From contig CAVZRO010000006.1 in the NCBI GenBank assembly GCA_963777625.1, positions 248,001 to 312,000 of the forward strand: DNA of 64,000 bases. The letters are read 5' to 3'. Of this stretch, positions 44,538 to 53,079 are shown in pieces. Every line of letters begins with the position of its first letter. The stretch's first letter is position 1. This DNA is from DATDIC01 sp963777625. Its GTDB lineage: Bacteria; Pseudomonadota; Alphaproteobacteria; Acetobacterales; Acetobacteraceae. The position numbers were made by a program, and so were the translations under genes. The notes beneath the pieces were generated by a model, which searched no databases, had not been told where the DNA came from, and saw only the letters and a program-made list of their open reading frames with translations.

Positions 44538-45801
44538 GCGGGCGATGCTGTGAATGGTCTTGCCGGTCAGCGCGATGCCGGCAAGAGACGCCGTGCCTGA
44601 ATCGCTTGTCGACGATGCCGCTCAACAGGTTGAACAATGTCGTCTTGCCTGCCCCATTCGGGCCTATGATGCCGAGTATTTCCCCATGTTCGACCGAGAA
44701 CGTGACATCGTCCACCGCCCGCAGCCCACCGAAGTGGCGCGACAATCCTTGGACCTGAAGCAGGATCCCCTCGGTGCGCGGTCGGCTGACCAACGGAACG
44801 GACGCGAAACCGGCGGCCGAAGGTAACTCCATTCCCCCGTACCGGCGACCGAAACGGTCGCGGATCGCCCAGAACAGCCCTTCCGGCGCGGCCAACATGA
44901 TAGCGATGATCGCGACGCCGTACACGACGCCCTGGATGCCGGGCAGCACATCTCCGAGCCGCGCGTTCAGGGTTTCCGCGAGCGGGATCAGGACAGCCGC
45001 GCCGATCACCGGTCCCCACACGGTCGCGACACCACCGAACAGTGCCACCACCAGTGCCTGCGCGGAGACCAGCACGCCGAACACGGAGTTTGGCGTCACC
45101 ACCAGCAACACACAGGCATAGAATCCGCCGGCCGCCGCCGCCATGGCCCCGCTGGCCACGAGCGCGCGCATCTTCCATCGCCAGGTGTCGAGGCCGGCTG
45201 CTTCGCTCGCCAGCTCGTTCTCCCGGATGGCCGTCAACGCCAGACCGAAACGGGAATTCTCGACCAGCATCGACGCGACCATGGCGACAACCAGCATGCC
45301 GAGCGCCACTATGGTGTAAAGCCGCGGATCGCCGAACTGCATGAACAGCGCCGGCCGTTGCCGATGCATCGGCAATGGGACTTCCTGAAAGCCGAGAAAC
45401 TCCAGCACGTAGAGAATCGCCAGCGGATAGGCGAGCATCGCCAGGGCGAAATAGTGGCCGCGCAGCCTGAAGGTCGGCATTCCGATCAGCGCCGCGGCGA
45501 CGGCGCCCACCAGCATCCCCAGTGGAATGCCGATCCACGGTGTCAACTGCAGATAAACCAGCGCGAGCGTGACGGTATATGCGCCGATGCCGAAGAACGC
45601 GGCATGGCCGAATGAAACCAGCCCGCTATAGCCGGAGATCAGGTTCCAGGACAGGCCCATGACCGCCCAGATCGGCACCAGCGTCAGCATGAGCTGATAG
45701 TAGCTGTTGGTAACGGCGGCACTGAGCGCGAGATAAGTGATGGCGCAAACCGCCAGTACCACTCCGTCGCGCCGCAAGCGGTGGCTCGCGCCCGCTCTCA
45801 C
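44440..45801 (-). CDS. livM: LivM permease fused to the LivG N-terminus (frameshifted)
   Basis: From GTG 45801, overlapping the livH stop by four bases (GTGA), the frame encodes a full LivM membrane domain (about residues 20-330, with SGYSGLVSFGHAAFFGIGAY and AIRENELASEAAG). After a linker comes the start of a LivG ATPase (LLQVQGLSRHFGGLRAVDDV, Walker A). It then runs into unnatural Arg/His-rich sequence after GIVDK. The natural product is a LivM-LivG fusion, known in some Proteobacteria. The permease part is complete. Confidence 0.8.
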   Translation of the reverse strand: MRAGASHRLRRDGVVLAVCAITYLALSAAVTNSYYQLMLTLVPIWAVMGLSWNLISGYSGLVSFGHAAFFGIGAYTVTLALVYLQLTPWIGIPLGMLVGAVAAALIGMPTFRLRGHYFALAMLAYPLAILYVLEFLGFQEVPLPMHRQRPALFMQFGDPRLYTIVALGMLVVAMVASMLVENSRFGLALTAIRENELASEAAGLDTWRWKMRALVASGAMAAAAGGFYACVLLVVTPNSVFGVLVSAQALVVALFGGVATVWGPVIGAAVLIPLAETLNARLGDVLPGIQGVVYGVAIIAIMLAAPEGLFWAIRDRFGRRYGGMELPSAAGFASVPLVSRPRTEGILLQVQGLSRHFGGLRAVDDVTFSVEHGEILGIIGPNGAGKTTLFNLLSGIVDKRFRHGVSCRHRADRQDHSQHRPHGGGADVSGRSQFPALAAAGQCGGGRLRRGVG

Positions 45802-46745
45802 GCGCGTTCCGCCGACCGGCCGAACAACCCCTGCGGACGCAACGAAACGATCAGCAGGAACACCACGAAGATCGCGGCATTCTGCAATTGCGGCGGCAGG
45901 ACCAGCCCGGAGCACTGCTGCACGAACCCGACCGTCAGTCCGCCCCAGAACGCGCCCAGGATGCTGCCCATTCCGCCGAGTACCACGCCGGAATACATGA
46001 TGATGACGTAATCAAACCCGACGAACGGCGTGAATGACAGATAGGTCGCCATCAATCCCCCGGCGACGCCGGTGATCGCCGCGCCCAATCCGAAGGCGAT
46101 GCGGTGAGCGCGCTCGACATCGATCCCCATGTAGGTCGCGGCGATGGGGTTGTCGGCCGCGGCGCGCAGAGCCTTGCCCAGAGTGGTGCGCTCCATCACC
46201 AGCCACAGTGCCAAAGCCACCAGGATCGCCACGCCGCAGGCGATCAGCCGGGCTTTGTTGAGGAACAGCGTCGCGTCACCGACGATGGGGCCGATCATGA
46301 AGGCGCGTGCCGCCAGTGGGGTGAGGACGCTGCGCGGCGACGATCCGAATATGATCAGACCGGCATTCTGCAGGATCAGCGACAGGCCCAGCGTGATGAT
46401 AAGCTGTCCGAACGCACCTTCGTCCAGCCGCGCGGATGTGCGCAGGCCGGAAACGCGGCCGAGCACCGCGCGGTGCAGCAGCGCGCCTCCGGCAAACAGG
46501 ACAGGAGCCGCGAGCAGGGCGCCGACGAACGGGGCGGCAGGTCCCAGAAACGCCAATACCCGCCATACGCCGACCAGGTACAAGCTGACATACATCCCGA
46601 GCATCAGCAGTTCGCCCTGGGCGAAGTTCACCACCTTCATGATGCCGAAGATCAACCCCAGGCCGACACACATCAGTCCGTACAGGCAGCCGATGATCAG
46701 CCCGGCGGCGACCGCGTTCAGCACGTTTTCGATCAGGACGTCCAC
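45798..46745 (-). CDS. livH: LivH, branched-chain amino-acid-type ABC permease
   Basis: The 315-residue membrane protein has about eight helices and LivH motifs: GLMCVGLGLIFGIMKVVNFA, QLIITLGLSLILQNAGLIIF and the EAA-like loop ALRAAADNPIAATYMGIDV. It forms the importer pore with LivM. It is the first gene of the minus-strand liv group. Confidence 0.9.
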   Translation of the reverse strand: MDVLIENVLNAVAAGLIIGCLYGLMCVGLGLIFGIMKVVNFAQGELLMLGMYVSLYLVGVWRVLAFLGPAAPFVGALLAAPVLFAGGALLHRAVLGRVSGLRTSARLDEGAFGQLIITLGLSLILQNAGLIIFGSSPRSVLTPLAARAFMIGPIVGDATLFLNKARLIACGVAILVALALWLVMERTTLGKALRAAADNPIAATYMGIDVERAHRIAFGLGAAITGVAGGLMATYLSFTPFVGFDYVIIMYSGVVLGGMGSILGAFWGGLTVGFVQQCSGLVLPPQLQNAAIFVVFLLIVSLRPQGLFGRSAERA

Positions 46746-46998
46746 CCGGCCTCCCCGCCGTTTTGTTTCAGCTTCAGCCAGCGCGACTATGAATGTAGCG
46801 GTTAGGAGCTCAAGCCTTCTTGGGCGCGCCGGTATATCATGTTGAAATCACTAGGCGTTTCTATGCATCATGCCTCTCCTTGGTGTCGATCGGTCAGGCG
46901 CGAACCGGACATTAACAGGACTTGAGGACAATAAAGGTCCCGTTTTGACGGTCGGGTTTCGACCGTTCAGCGACGGCCATGATGGCTCTCCATCGCCC

Positions 46999-47346
46999 CT
47001 AGGGGGAAGCCGGAAAGGCGGTAACGAATTGCGGGGCGCTGCTGACCGGATCGATGACCCACACGGTGGTGATACACGGGTGCCGTCCATCCGGTGTGGG
47101 AAGATTGCACCGCACACGATACCGCGCCCCAAAAGGGTTCGGCGTGACGCGAGCGATGGGGTTCACGATTGGATGCTGGCGGAGCGCGTCTCTCAGCACC
47201 ATCCACTGTTGCTGGGAAAAGCCGAACCTCTGAAAGAAGTGGGCCTTTCCGCTATTCCCGGGGTGCGATGGATCGAGCAAGTAATCCCGCACCTTCGCAT
47301 CGGACACAGTGGCAATTGCGGCACCTGGCAGCGCAGCTCCGCTCAT
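46999..47346 (-). CDS. DUF6883 family protein
   Basis: The 115-residue protein reads ...KVRDYLLDPSHPGNSGKAHFF, FGFSQQQWMVLRDALRQHP, then NPFGARYRVRCNLPTPDGR and TVWVIDPVSSAPQFVTAFP. This is the DUF6883 pattern (domain 'LL.P.HP.G..K..FF' and 'W.VL..AL..H'). Its ATG overlaps the stop of the preceding DUF4926 frame by four bases, which is the usual gene pair. Function is unknown; adjacent small-gene pairs of this kind are often toxin-antitoxin or toxin-immunity modules. Confidence 0.8.
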   Translation of the reverse strand: MSGAALPGAAIATVSDAKVRDYLLDPSHPGNSGKAHFFQRFGFSQQQWMVLRDALRQHPIVNPIARVTPNPFGARYRVRCNLPTPDGRHPCITTVWVIDPVSSAPQFVTAFPASP

Positions 47347-47535
47347 CCACGGAGCATCGACGCTTCAACCGTGGCGACGGTATGGAACGGGCGCTCGAAC
47401 TCGACCTCATAGGCACGATAGTCGGCATAAACGTGTACCACCGTGCCGGTGGCGCCCGCCGGCAGGAGACCGTCTTTCGAGTCTATCGGCTGTAACAGCG
47501 CGACCTGACTTCAGCTCAGGATGGCGCTCTGGCAT
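47343..47535 (-). pseudogene. DUF4926 family protein, one-base frameshift near the start
   Basis: The ATG at 47535, with GGAG upstream, opens MPERHPELK. One base later, at about 47509, the natural text continues in the next frame as QVALLQPIDSKDGLLPAGAT, then TVVHVYADYRAYEVEFERPF and VATVEASMLRG. This is the small DUF4926 beta-barrel, normally about 65 residues. The stop overlaps the DUF6883 start (ATGA). Repair of one base would restore a complete gene. Confidence 0.65.
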
Positions 47536-48206
47536 TCCCTTGCTCCTACCTCTGGTTAGGAAATCTGATGCCGCCGCGACGGTAGGACAAGTCATAAAGC
47601 CACAGCCGTCGCGCCGCCCTTGGTTTTGCGCCACGGTGCACGAACGCCGGCATTTTACCAAGCAGAAAGTTACCGACAAGTAAGCCGAACGCTCCCCGGA
47701 GCGGTCATTGTGCCGTTGGGGGGCTGGCCTTGGCGCGGAAGAGGGCGGCGAGCCGCTGCCGATCCGGCCGGTCTGGCGTGGCCGTTCAGGATCGGCGCGG
47801 CACCCGCCACCGGGTCAGGCACGAACGCGTGCTGCCACCCGCGCCGAAACCGGCGTTCACCGTCCCGTCCCAAGCAGAGCGCATCGGCGGCTGACACACG
47901 GCGGCGGCCATGGGGTTCTATGATTTCCGTGACCGAATCGCCGGTGACATCCGCAACAAGCGGGTGATAATGGACCGGTGGCGGTTGTGGCGCACGCGGT
48001 GACCAGCTACGGCTTAATCATACAGCGCAGGGCGGCAACAGGATCGAACTATCAGGCCGCGACCGCGCGAGTTCGGCAGCGTGGACAAGGATTCAGTCGG
48101 ACAACAGCCCGTTGGCAAGAGGCCAGGACGGGTTTCACGGAAGCGGAGTATCTGATTAACGGCCAGTTAAGTGCGCCATCTTAGCCTGTCGTTCTGGAGG
48201 TCCGAT
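47536..48206. other. Intergenic gap with no recognised gene
   Basis: About 670 bases between the DUF4926 frame and the small membrane protein hold only short, implausible open frames on both strands. I see no tRNA, attachment site or terminator. Confidence 0.45.
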
Positions 48207-48503
48207 ATGCCCGACAAACGCGACGAGGCTGCGCCGAGCACTCCGACCAAAGTCGATCACCGCAGACCCGGGCGCCTGAGAATCAGCAATCCGCACCTGA
48301 TCGCGTTATTCCGCCGTCCACATTCGATCGAACCGACGCCTGAAGCCGAAGCTGCTGATCGAATCGCACCTCGCCCGAAGCCGCTCGTCGAGCCAGATGA
48401 CGATGATGACAATCTCGCGGCAGCCAAAGGGATCATTGTGAGCGTGCTCGTCGGGGCAGTCCTCTGGACAGTCATTGGCTTCTGCGTGTGGTATTTCTGG
48501 TGA
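48207..48503 (+). CDS. Small acidic membrane protein of unknown function
   Basis: The ATG at 48207 has TCTGGAGG six bases upstream. The 98-residue protein has a basic start, a Pro/Ala-rich middle, an acidic run (PLVEPDDDDDNLAAAKG) and one C-terminal membrane helix ending GFCVWYFW. A shorter relative with the same 'DDxDD-LAAA-G, helix, WVWYLW' ending lies at 63225. I know no family name. Confidence 0.6.
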   Translation: MPDKRDEAAPSTPTKVDHRRPGRLRISNPHLIALFRRPHSIEPTPEAEAADRIAPRPKPLVEPDDDDDNLAAAKGIIVSVLVGAVLWTVIGFCVWYFW

Positions 48504-48662
48504 TGCGTAAGATTGCATGCCCGCTGCCGCTCCGGGTGATTGCGGCCCGTGCGCTGGCCATGACGGATACCGCATGCCGGACCGGTGCACCTACAGGATG
48601 ACGCGCGTGCTCGTAGGGCGGCTCCGACGATTTCGAGCAGCGGGAGCCGACCCCCTCCTAGC

Positions 48663-49587
48663 CTAAGGTGAAAACGACCGGCTAATCGTCTTGCGAACCG
48701 AGCAAGCGGATTTGGCGAGCTGGTACACGTGCACGCACACAGGCGTAGGTCCGCCAAAATTCGGAGCCTGATCCTGCGTATTGGGAGGCTGCACAAACGG
48801 GCCTATAGTTCCCTCTTTAAATCGCCGTAAGCGGCGGCACCACCCCACGCTGGCAAATATGGCAGCAAGCAGGCCCACGAACATCATCGAGGCGGAATCC
48901 GGCTCCGCAACGTAGATATTGCGACAAGGCGGAGGGGGGAATGGGGCGCTCGGTGGTGGGAGCTTCAGATGCGTGTTCGGAGGAGGTAGGGCCGCCTCAT
49001 CAAACGAGATATCCGACCGGATTGCGGCGCCATAGGAGCAGTTGCCGGGAGTAAAAGGTAACCATTGCCCGTTCTGAAGGCCTGTCCAAAGTCGGTCGGT
49101 TGTGTCAATCATTGGGGCGGTGTCGAGGGCGATCGAACCGTTCGCATTGACCTGGAGGAGGTAAGCCGCCCCCGCGGTTACAGGAAGATCGACTTCAATG
49201 ATCAACTCTTGCAGGCCTGGCTCAACGAGGTTATGGCTTCCGGTGTAGGAATAAATCTGTTCCCGTAACGCCGTGACAGCGGGCGGGCTTACGGGGGCGC
49301 TACCAAAGAGGATCGAACCTATAGGCTGGCTGGCCGCTGTAGACCAGTCCCATATGTCTAGTTGTAGATACGTCGCCGGGTCCACAACACCTGACGACGC
49401 CCAATAAAGAGTTACGGCACTCAACGTGGACGCTCCAGACTGGAACCGTGATTACGTCACCCCATCGTTGGGTGTTGCCCGGATCAATTAGAAGTGGACT
49501 ATACCCGGGCCCAAAGGTAAGAACGGTTGCTCCGGCTCGCGGCAATCCTATCGCGATAGCAGCAACAACTCCTAATACGCACTTCAT
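48663..49587 (-). pseudogene. PEP-CTERM sorting-signal protein, frameshifted after the signal peptide
   Basis: ATG 49587 (GGGAGG upstream) opens a signal peptide MKCVLGVVAAIAIGLPRAGA and about 30 more residues to RWGDVITV. One base later, near 49440, the natural text continues in another frame as QSGASTLSAVTLYWASSG and runs to the C-terminus. It contains AEPDSASMMFVGLLAAIF followed by a Cys/Arg patch, the EP-helix-basic pattern of a PEP-CTERM signal. The extra 35 residues after the signal are unusual. The exosortase gene is not here. Confidence 0.6.
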
Positions 49588-49948
49588 TGAGCCCTCCCTT
49601 TGTCGTTGCGCAGACGCTATATCGGTGGGGGCGAACTGGCAAGCAGCAATCGTTTCGAGCTGACAGCGGGAAATCGCGACCGCCTCTATTCCGCGGCCGC
49701 CGCGCGGAGTGCGATCGTTCCCGGCAAATTTCGCCTTGGGCTGCCCTTTGTCCTCTCCAGCGCCAGCTCGGTCCGGTCCCTCGGCGGGTGGCTTCGGAGC
49801 TTTCCTCAATGTCTTGGGGCTTTTTTTCCTGCCCGGACTGCCTATCTGCGGGTCTGGCGGGGCTAGGCCGGCCCCCGAAAGCCCGGGTTCTCCGCACCGG
49901 GTTGCCCCGCCATCGCCTGGCGGGGTCGATCTGCGGAGACTTTCGAAC

Positions 49949-50443
49949 ATGGACGACGAACATTCACTAGTAGTCCAGCTCGCAAAACTGAACGCATGCT
50001 GCCACACATTGACGGATGCAATTGCCCGGCTCGCATATGGGTCGGATTACGACGGCCGCTATAATGGACCAGGCGACCGTCTCTGGACGGAAGCTGACGC
50101 TCGCGCCCTCCGCGAACGGAACGAGAATTATCCGACACACGCAAAACTACCCGGCACCTCTGGTTTCTCCGGTTTGAGAGACGAGGTCGCACTGAGCGCA
50201 GCAATAACGGCATGGGAAGCGGACGATCGAAGAAGATGGGCCGAAGCAGCGGCTACTGTGCAATCCGCGCTGCGCGACGGCGAGATAAAGACTTTCGATG
50301 AAGCGGGGAACGCAACACCTCCCGAATTTTGGTTGGCGAACAAACTGCGAGGCCGACGCGGGCGCGCGCGCCTGGATAATCTTCTCCTACGTGTCTGTGA
50401 CGTTAGCTACTTGGTCCACAAAAAGGAGATCAACGAATTCTAA
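49949..50443 (+). CDS. Hypothetical phage-segment protein
   Basis: The 164-residue protein starts at ATG 49949 (MDDEHSLVVQLAKLN). It is hydrophilic and mostly helical, with charged stretches such as EADDRRRWAEAAATVQSAL and a basic end (GRRGRARLDN). I recognise no domain. It is followed after 16 bases by another plus-strand gene of unknown function, and the pair marks the left end of the phage-like segment. Confidence 0.55.
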   Translation: MDDEHSLVVQLAKLNACCHTLTDAIARLAYGSDYDGRYNGPGDRLWTEADARALRERNENYPTHAKLPGTSGFSGLRDEVALSAAITAWEADDRRRWAEAAATVQSALRDGEIKTFDEAGNATPPEFWLANKLRGRRGRARLDNLLLRVCDVSYLVHKKEINEF

Positions 50444-50459
50444 AAGTTTCCGGGGAAAG

Positions 50460-51239
50460 ATGATCGCACGCTTCATCAATAGACAGCTCCACGTCTGGCG
50501 GTGGATCAACTTTGCTGATATCGCTGATTACTGCGCGAGAGAACCCGGAAGCATTAATCCCGATCCCGCCCTCATGGCGAGCACATTCAAACAATTGGGC
50601 GATGCGTTGGCGAAGGGCGAATTTGAAACCGACGGGCGAACGCGAGTGATTTTCCTCGATGCTTCGGTAACTTGGTTCAAAATGACCCAGGCGCGCTTTG
50701 AGGGAATCCCCAGCGGCTCGCGGGACGCTTTCTATCTCAAGTCATGCTGGATTCCACAGGAGTTGTGCCGTCGCTGGTTTGGAGCGAGGCGCATAGCTCC
50801 GCCGCCGTGGTTGCCTGTCATTGAGGCGAGCGTTGCAGCAAGGTCTGGCACAGCATGCACGACTACAGCAGCCGCTTCTGATACGGCGAGTCTTCATCCG
50901 CCCCTCCTGGATTTAACTGCGGCTGCAAAACGGGACGCATGGCGAAGCCGGGTGCAACAGGCCAAGGGAGCGAACCCCCAGGAGAGACGGCTGAATGCCT
51001 TCATTGCATGGAATAAAGAACAGTGCTGGCCGGACGGGGTGACACCGAACCGTGATGGCCTACTGGAAGCCCACCGGGAAGACTTCGGAACCATCAAAGG
51101 CATCAACGAGAAAACAATGCGGGATGTTCGCAAGGCGATTGCATCCAAAGCTGAGATATGGGGAGGAGCGCCAATGCACAAACGGTATCGCGGTTCCGAC
51201 CTGGGAAACATCCCACCTTCCCAAGTATATCCCAAGTAG
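50460..51239 (+). CDS. Hypothetical protein, phage-segment
   Basis: The ATG at 50460 is preceded by CGGGGAAAG, giving 259 residues. The N-terminal half (WRWINFADIADYCAREPGSI, RTRVIFLDASVTWF) and the C-terminal helix-rich region (WNKEQCWPDGVTPNRDGLLE, GINEKTMRDVRKAI) suggest a small DNA-related protein. The second region resembles replication or helix-turn-helix accessory proteins in genomic islands. No name can be given. Confidence 0.55.
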   Translation: MIARFINRQLHVWRWINFADIADYCAREPGSINPDPALMASTFKQLGDALAKGEFETDGRTRVIFLDASVTWFKMTQARFEGIPSGSRDAFYLKSCWIPQELCRRWFGARRIAPPPWLPVIEASVAARSGTACTTTAAASDTASLHPPLLDLTAAAKRDAWRSRVQQAKGANPQERRLNAFIAWNKEQCWPDGVTPNRDGLLEAHREDFGTIKGINEKTMRDVRKAIASKAEIWGGAPMHKRYRGSDLGNIPPSQVYPK

Positions 51240-51302
51240 CAATTGGGTCTGGCATCGCTTAGCTCCACTTCATCCCGTAACTGAGGAAAACGGAGCTTAC
51301 AG

Positions 51303-51458
51303 ATGCCTCGCCCTAACTTTCATTCCAATCCGCTGATTGCGCCTGCCGAGACCGTCCAGGCTCCGGACTGGGTACCGCCAGAATTAGCGCCGTTGTTCGA
51401 ACGGGTGATGCAGGAATTGCCGGCCTTCCCCGACCGAAAGACAGCGGCAAATGTGTGA
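51303..51458 (+). CDS. Small hypothetical protein
   Basis: The 51-residue frame (MPRPNFHSNPLIAPAETVQA ... FERVMQELPAF) has a short helix and good codon usage. It follows the previous gene after 63 bases and lies in the plus-strand phage run. No family recognised. Confidence 0.4.
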   Translation: MPRPNFHSNPLIAPAETVQAPDWVPPELAPLFERVMQELPAFPDRKTAANV

Positions 51459-51476
51459 ACCAGTAACGTAAATCAG

Positions 51477-51629
51477 TTGAGTTACCGGACGCTTGAAGCA
51501 GCGCCTCTGCCGACACGCAGATTGAATGGCCGGGCATGCTTTGCCGCCCGCGAATTCGTCGAATACGGGTTCGAGAAACTGCTGGCGGCCGCCAGCATTC
51601 GCGGCGGTCACGCGAACGAAGCCGCATAA
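51477..51629 (+). CDS. Small hypothetical protein, possible excisionase-size gene
   Basis: A TTG at 51477 opens a 50-residue frame (SYRTLEAAPLPTRRLNGRAC ... EYGFEKLLAAASIRG) that is helical and basic. It ends at a hairpin. The size suits a small phage DNA-binding protein, but nothing specific is seen. Confidence 0.35.
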   Translation: MSYRTLEAAPLPTRRLNGRACFAAREFVEYGFEKLLAAASIRGGHANEAA

Positions 51630-51630
51630 A

Positions 51631-51666
51631 AGAACCCCGCACGCGGTACTTCGCGGCGGGGCTCTG
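51631..51666 (+). terminator. GC-rich hairpin after the small phage genes
   Basis: AGAACCCCGC pairs with GCGGGGCTCT with one mismatch around a 15-base loop, directly after the stop at 51629. A T tract is weak, so termination is probable but not certain. Confidence 0.55.
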
Positions 51667-51751
51667 CGATCGGCTGAATTATCGGCGGCATCGATGATTT
51701 AGCCGGTCCTGGGCGTCTCTGCAAGTGCCGCGTCCATCTGAGGACGCCAAA

Positions 51752-51865
51752 ATGTCAGCAAACTTCGTCGAAGTCGATCGCGGTTGGGTCAATCTTGGCC
51801 ACATCGCCGCGGTTCGCTATGTCGCCAAAGAGGCGCTGGAATTTCTCGGCGCGCTGGGACCGTAG
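51752..51865 (+). CDS. Very small hypothetical protein
   Basis: The 37-residue frame MSANFVEVDRGWVNLGHIAA ... LEFLGALGP ends at TAG 51865 and precedes the primase gene by 27 bases. It is reminiscent of the short orphan frames between phage replication genes. Confidence 0.35.
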   Translation: MSANFVEVDRGWVNLGHIAAVRYVAKEALEFLGALGP

Positions 51866-51892
51866 GCAACTATCCCGACCGCGAGCGTCAGC

Positions 51893-52741
51893 ATGAGCGT
51901 CACCGCACACGATATCGCCGGTCGCCTGGGCCTTCGGAGATATCCTCGCTCATGGCGCGGTGATTGTCCCGCATGCGCTTATCCCCGCAGCCTGTCGGTT
52001 CGAGAAGGGCCGCGCCTGTTCTGCGCCAACGGGTGCAACCACGACGCGCTCAATGACGCCATGACCCGTGTCATGGGGGGCTCCTGGAGCCCTCCAGAGC
52101 GCCCGGGGGCGGAGCATGACGCCGCCGTGCGCGCGCGTAAGCAGGACGCCGCGCTGCGGCTCTGGCGAGGCTCAGAGCCGGCGCCCGGAACAGTTGTAGA
52201 GCGCTATCTCCGAGGTCGTGGCCTGCCCGACCTGGCCGGGTCTGCGGCGCTGCGGTTCCGTGGCGATTGTCATCACCCCGAGGGCGGTCGCTTACCGGCG
52301 ATGGTAGCACTGGTGACCAATGCGGTAGACCAGCCCGTCGCGGTCCACCGGACATATCTACGAGCTGACGGCTCTGGGAAAGCGACAGTCGAACCACCAA
52401 AAGCCACGTTAGGCCCTTGCTGGGGAAGCGCGATCCGGCTTGATCCGGTTGCCGAGGAGCTGGCGATCGGCGAGGGCGTCGAGTCCAGCGCGAGCGCCGG
52501 GCGATTGCTTGGCCTGCCGGCCTGGGCAGCAATCTCCGCTGGCAATCTCGCCAAGGGCCTCATGCTACCATCGGAGGTAACGGCGGTGGTTATTGCCGCC
52601 GATTCCGATCGCGCCGGCCGCGAGGCAGCTCAAGCTGCGGCTGACCGCTGGCGACGCGAGGGTCGCCGCGTCCGGATCGCCGTGCCTGACCGGGCGGGCT
52701 CCGACTTCAACGATCTAATCCGGGTGCGCACCCATGCCTGA
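51893..52741 (+). CDS. Phage/plasmid primase with Toprim domain (DUF7146-like)
   Basis: The 282-residue protein has an N-terminal zinc ribbon (GDCPACAYPRSLSV, then CANGC) and a linker. The Toprim domain is DPVAEELAIGEGVESSASAG, with the acidic metal site AVVIAADSDRAGREAAQAA. It synthesises RNA primers in phage-type replication. It overlaps the next gene by a few bases and is followed by the helicase. Confidence 0.82.
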   Translation: MSVTAHDIAGRLGLRRYPRSWRGDCPACAYPRSLSVREGPRLFCANGCNHDALNDAMTRVMGGSWSPPERPGAEHDAAVRARKQDAALRLWRGSEPAPGTVVERYLRGRGLPDLAGSAALRFRGDCHHPEGGRLPAMVALVTNAVDQPVAVHRTYLRADGSGKATVEPPKATLGPCWGSAIRLDPVAEELAIGEGVESSASAGRLLGLPAWAAISAGNLAKGLMLPSEVTAVVIAADSDRAGREAAQAAADRWRREGRRVRIAVPDRAGSDFNDLIRVRTHA

Positions 52742-52937
52742 TGCAGCCGGGTTCACGATCGCGGACGATTTGCCGGATGACATTGATTCGATACTCGCGC
52801 GACTCGCGGCCATGGGCTCCATGGAATACGACCGATGCCGCGAAGCCGAAGCGCAGCGGCTCGGCTGTCGCGTCGGCACACTCGACGCTGAGGTGAATCG
52901 GTTTCGACGCAGTTCGACAGCACACAACGGCGAATGA
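52734..52937 (+). pseudogene. N-terminal fragment of the phage helicase
   Basis: The 67-residue frame contains MEYDRCREAEAQRLGCRVGT followed by LDAEVNRFRR, a segment found at the start of P4-type primase/helicase proteins of Alphaproteobacteria. It overlaps the primase gene and ends at TGA 52935. The helicase frame takes over at the same spot one base away (ANDDAARPPEFTDEALALRF), so this is probably the severed start of the next gene. Confidence 0.5.
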
Positions 52938-53079
52938 TGATGCTGCGCGGCCGCCGGAGTTCACTGATGAAGCGCTGGCCCTACGGTTCTCGGACCGACA
53001 TGCACATGAACTACGCTATGTCGCAGCGTGGGGACGATGGCTGATCTGGGACGGAACGGTCTGGCGCTTCGACGAAACC

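Noticed and set aside
47536..48206. Phage attachment site or integrase
   Set aside because: No tRNA, no direct repeat shared with the right side of the phage segment, and no tyrosine or serine recombinase motif seen.
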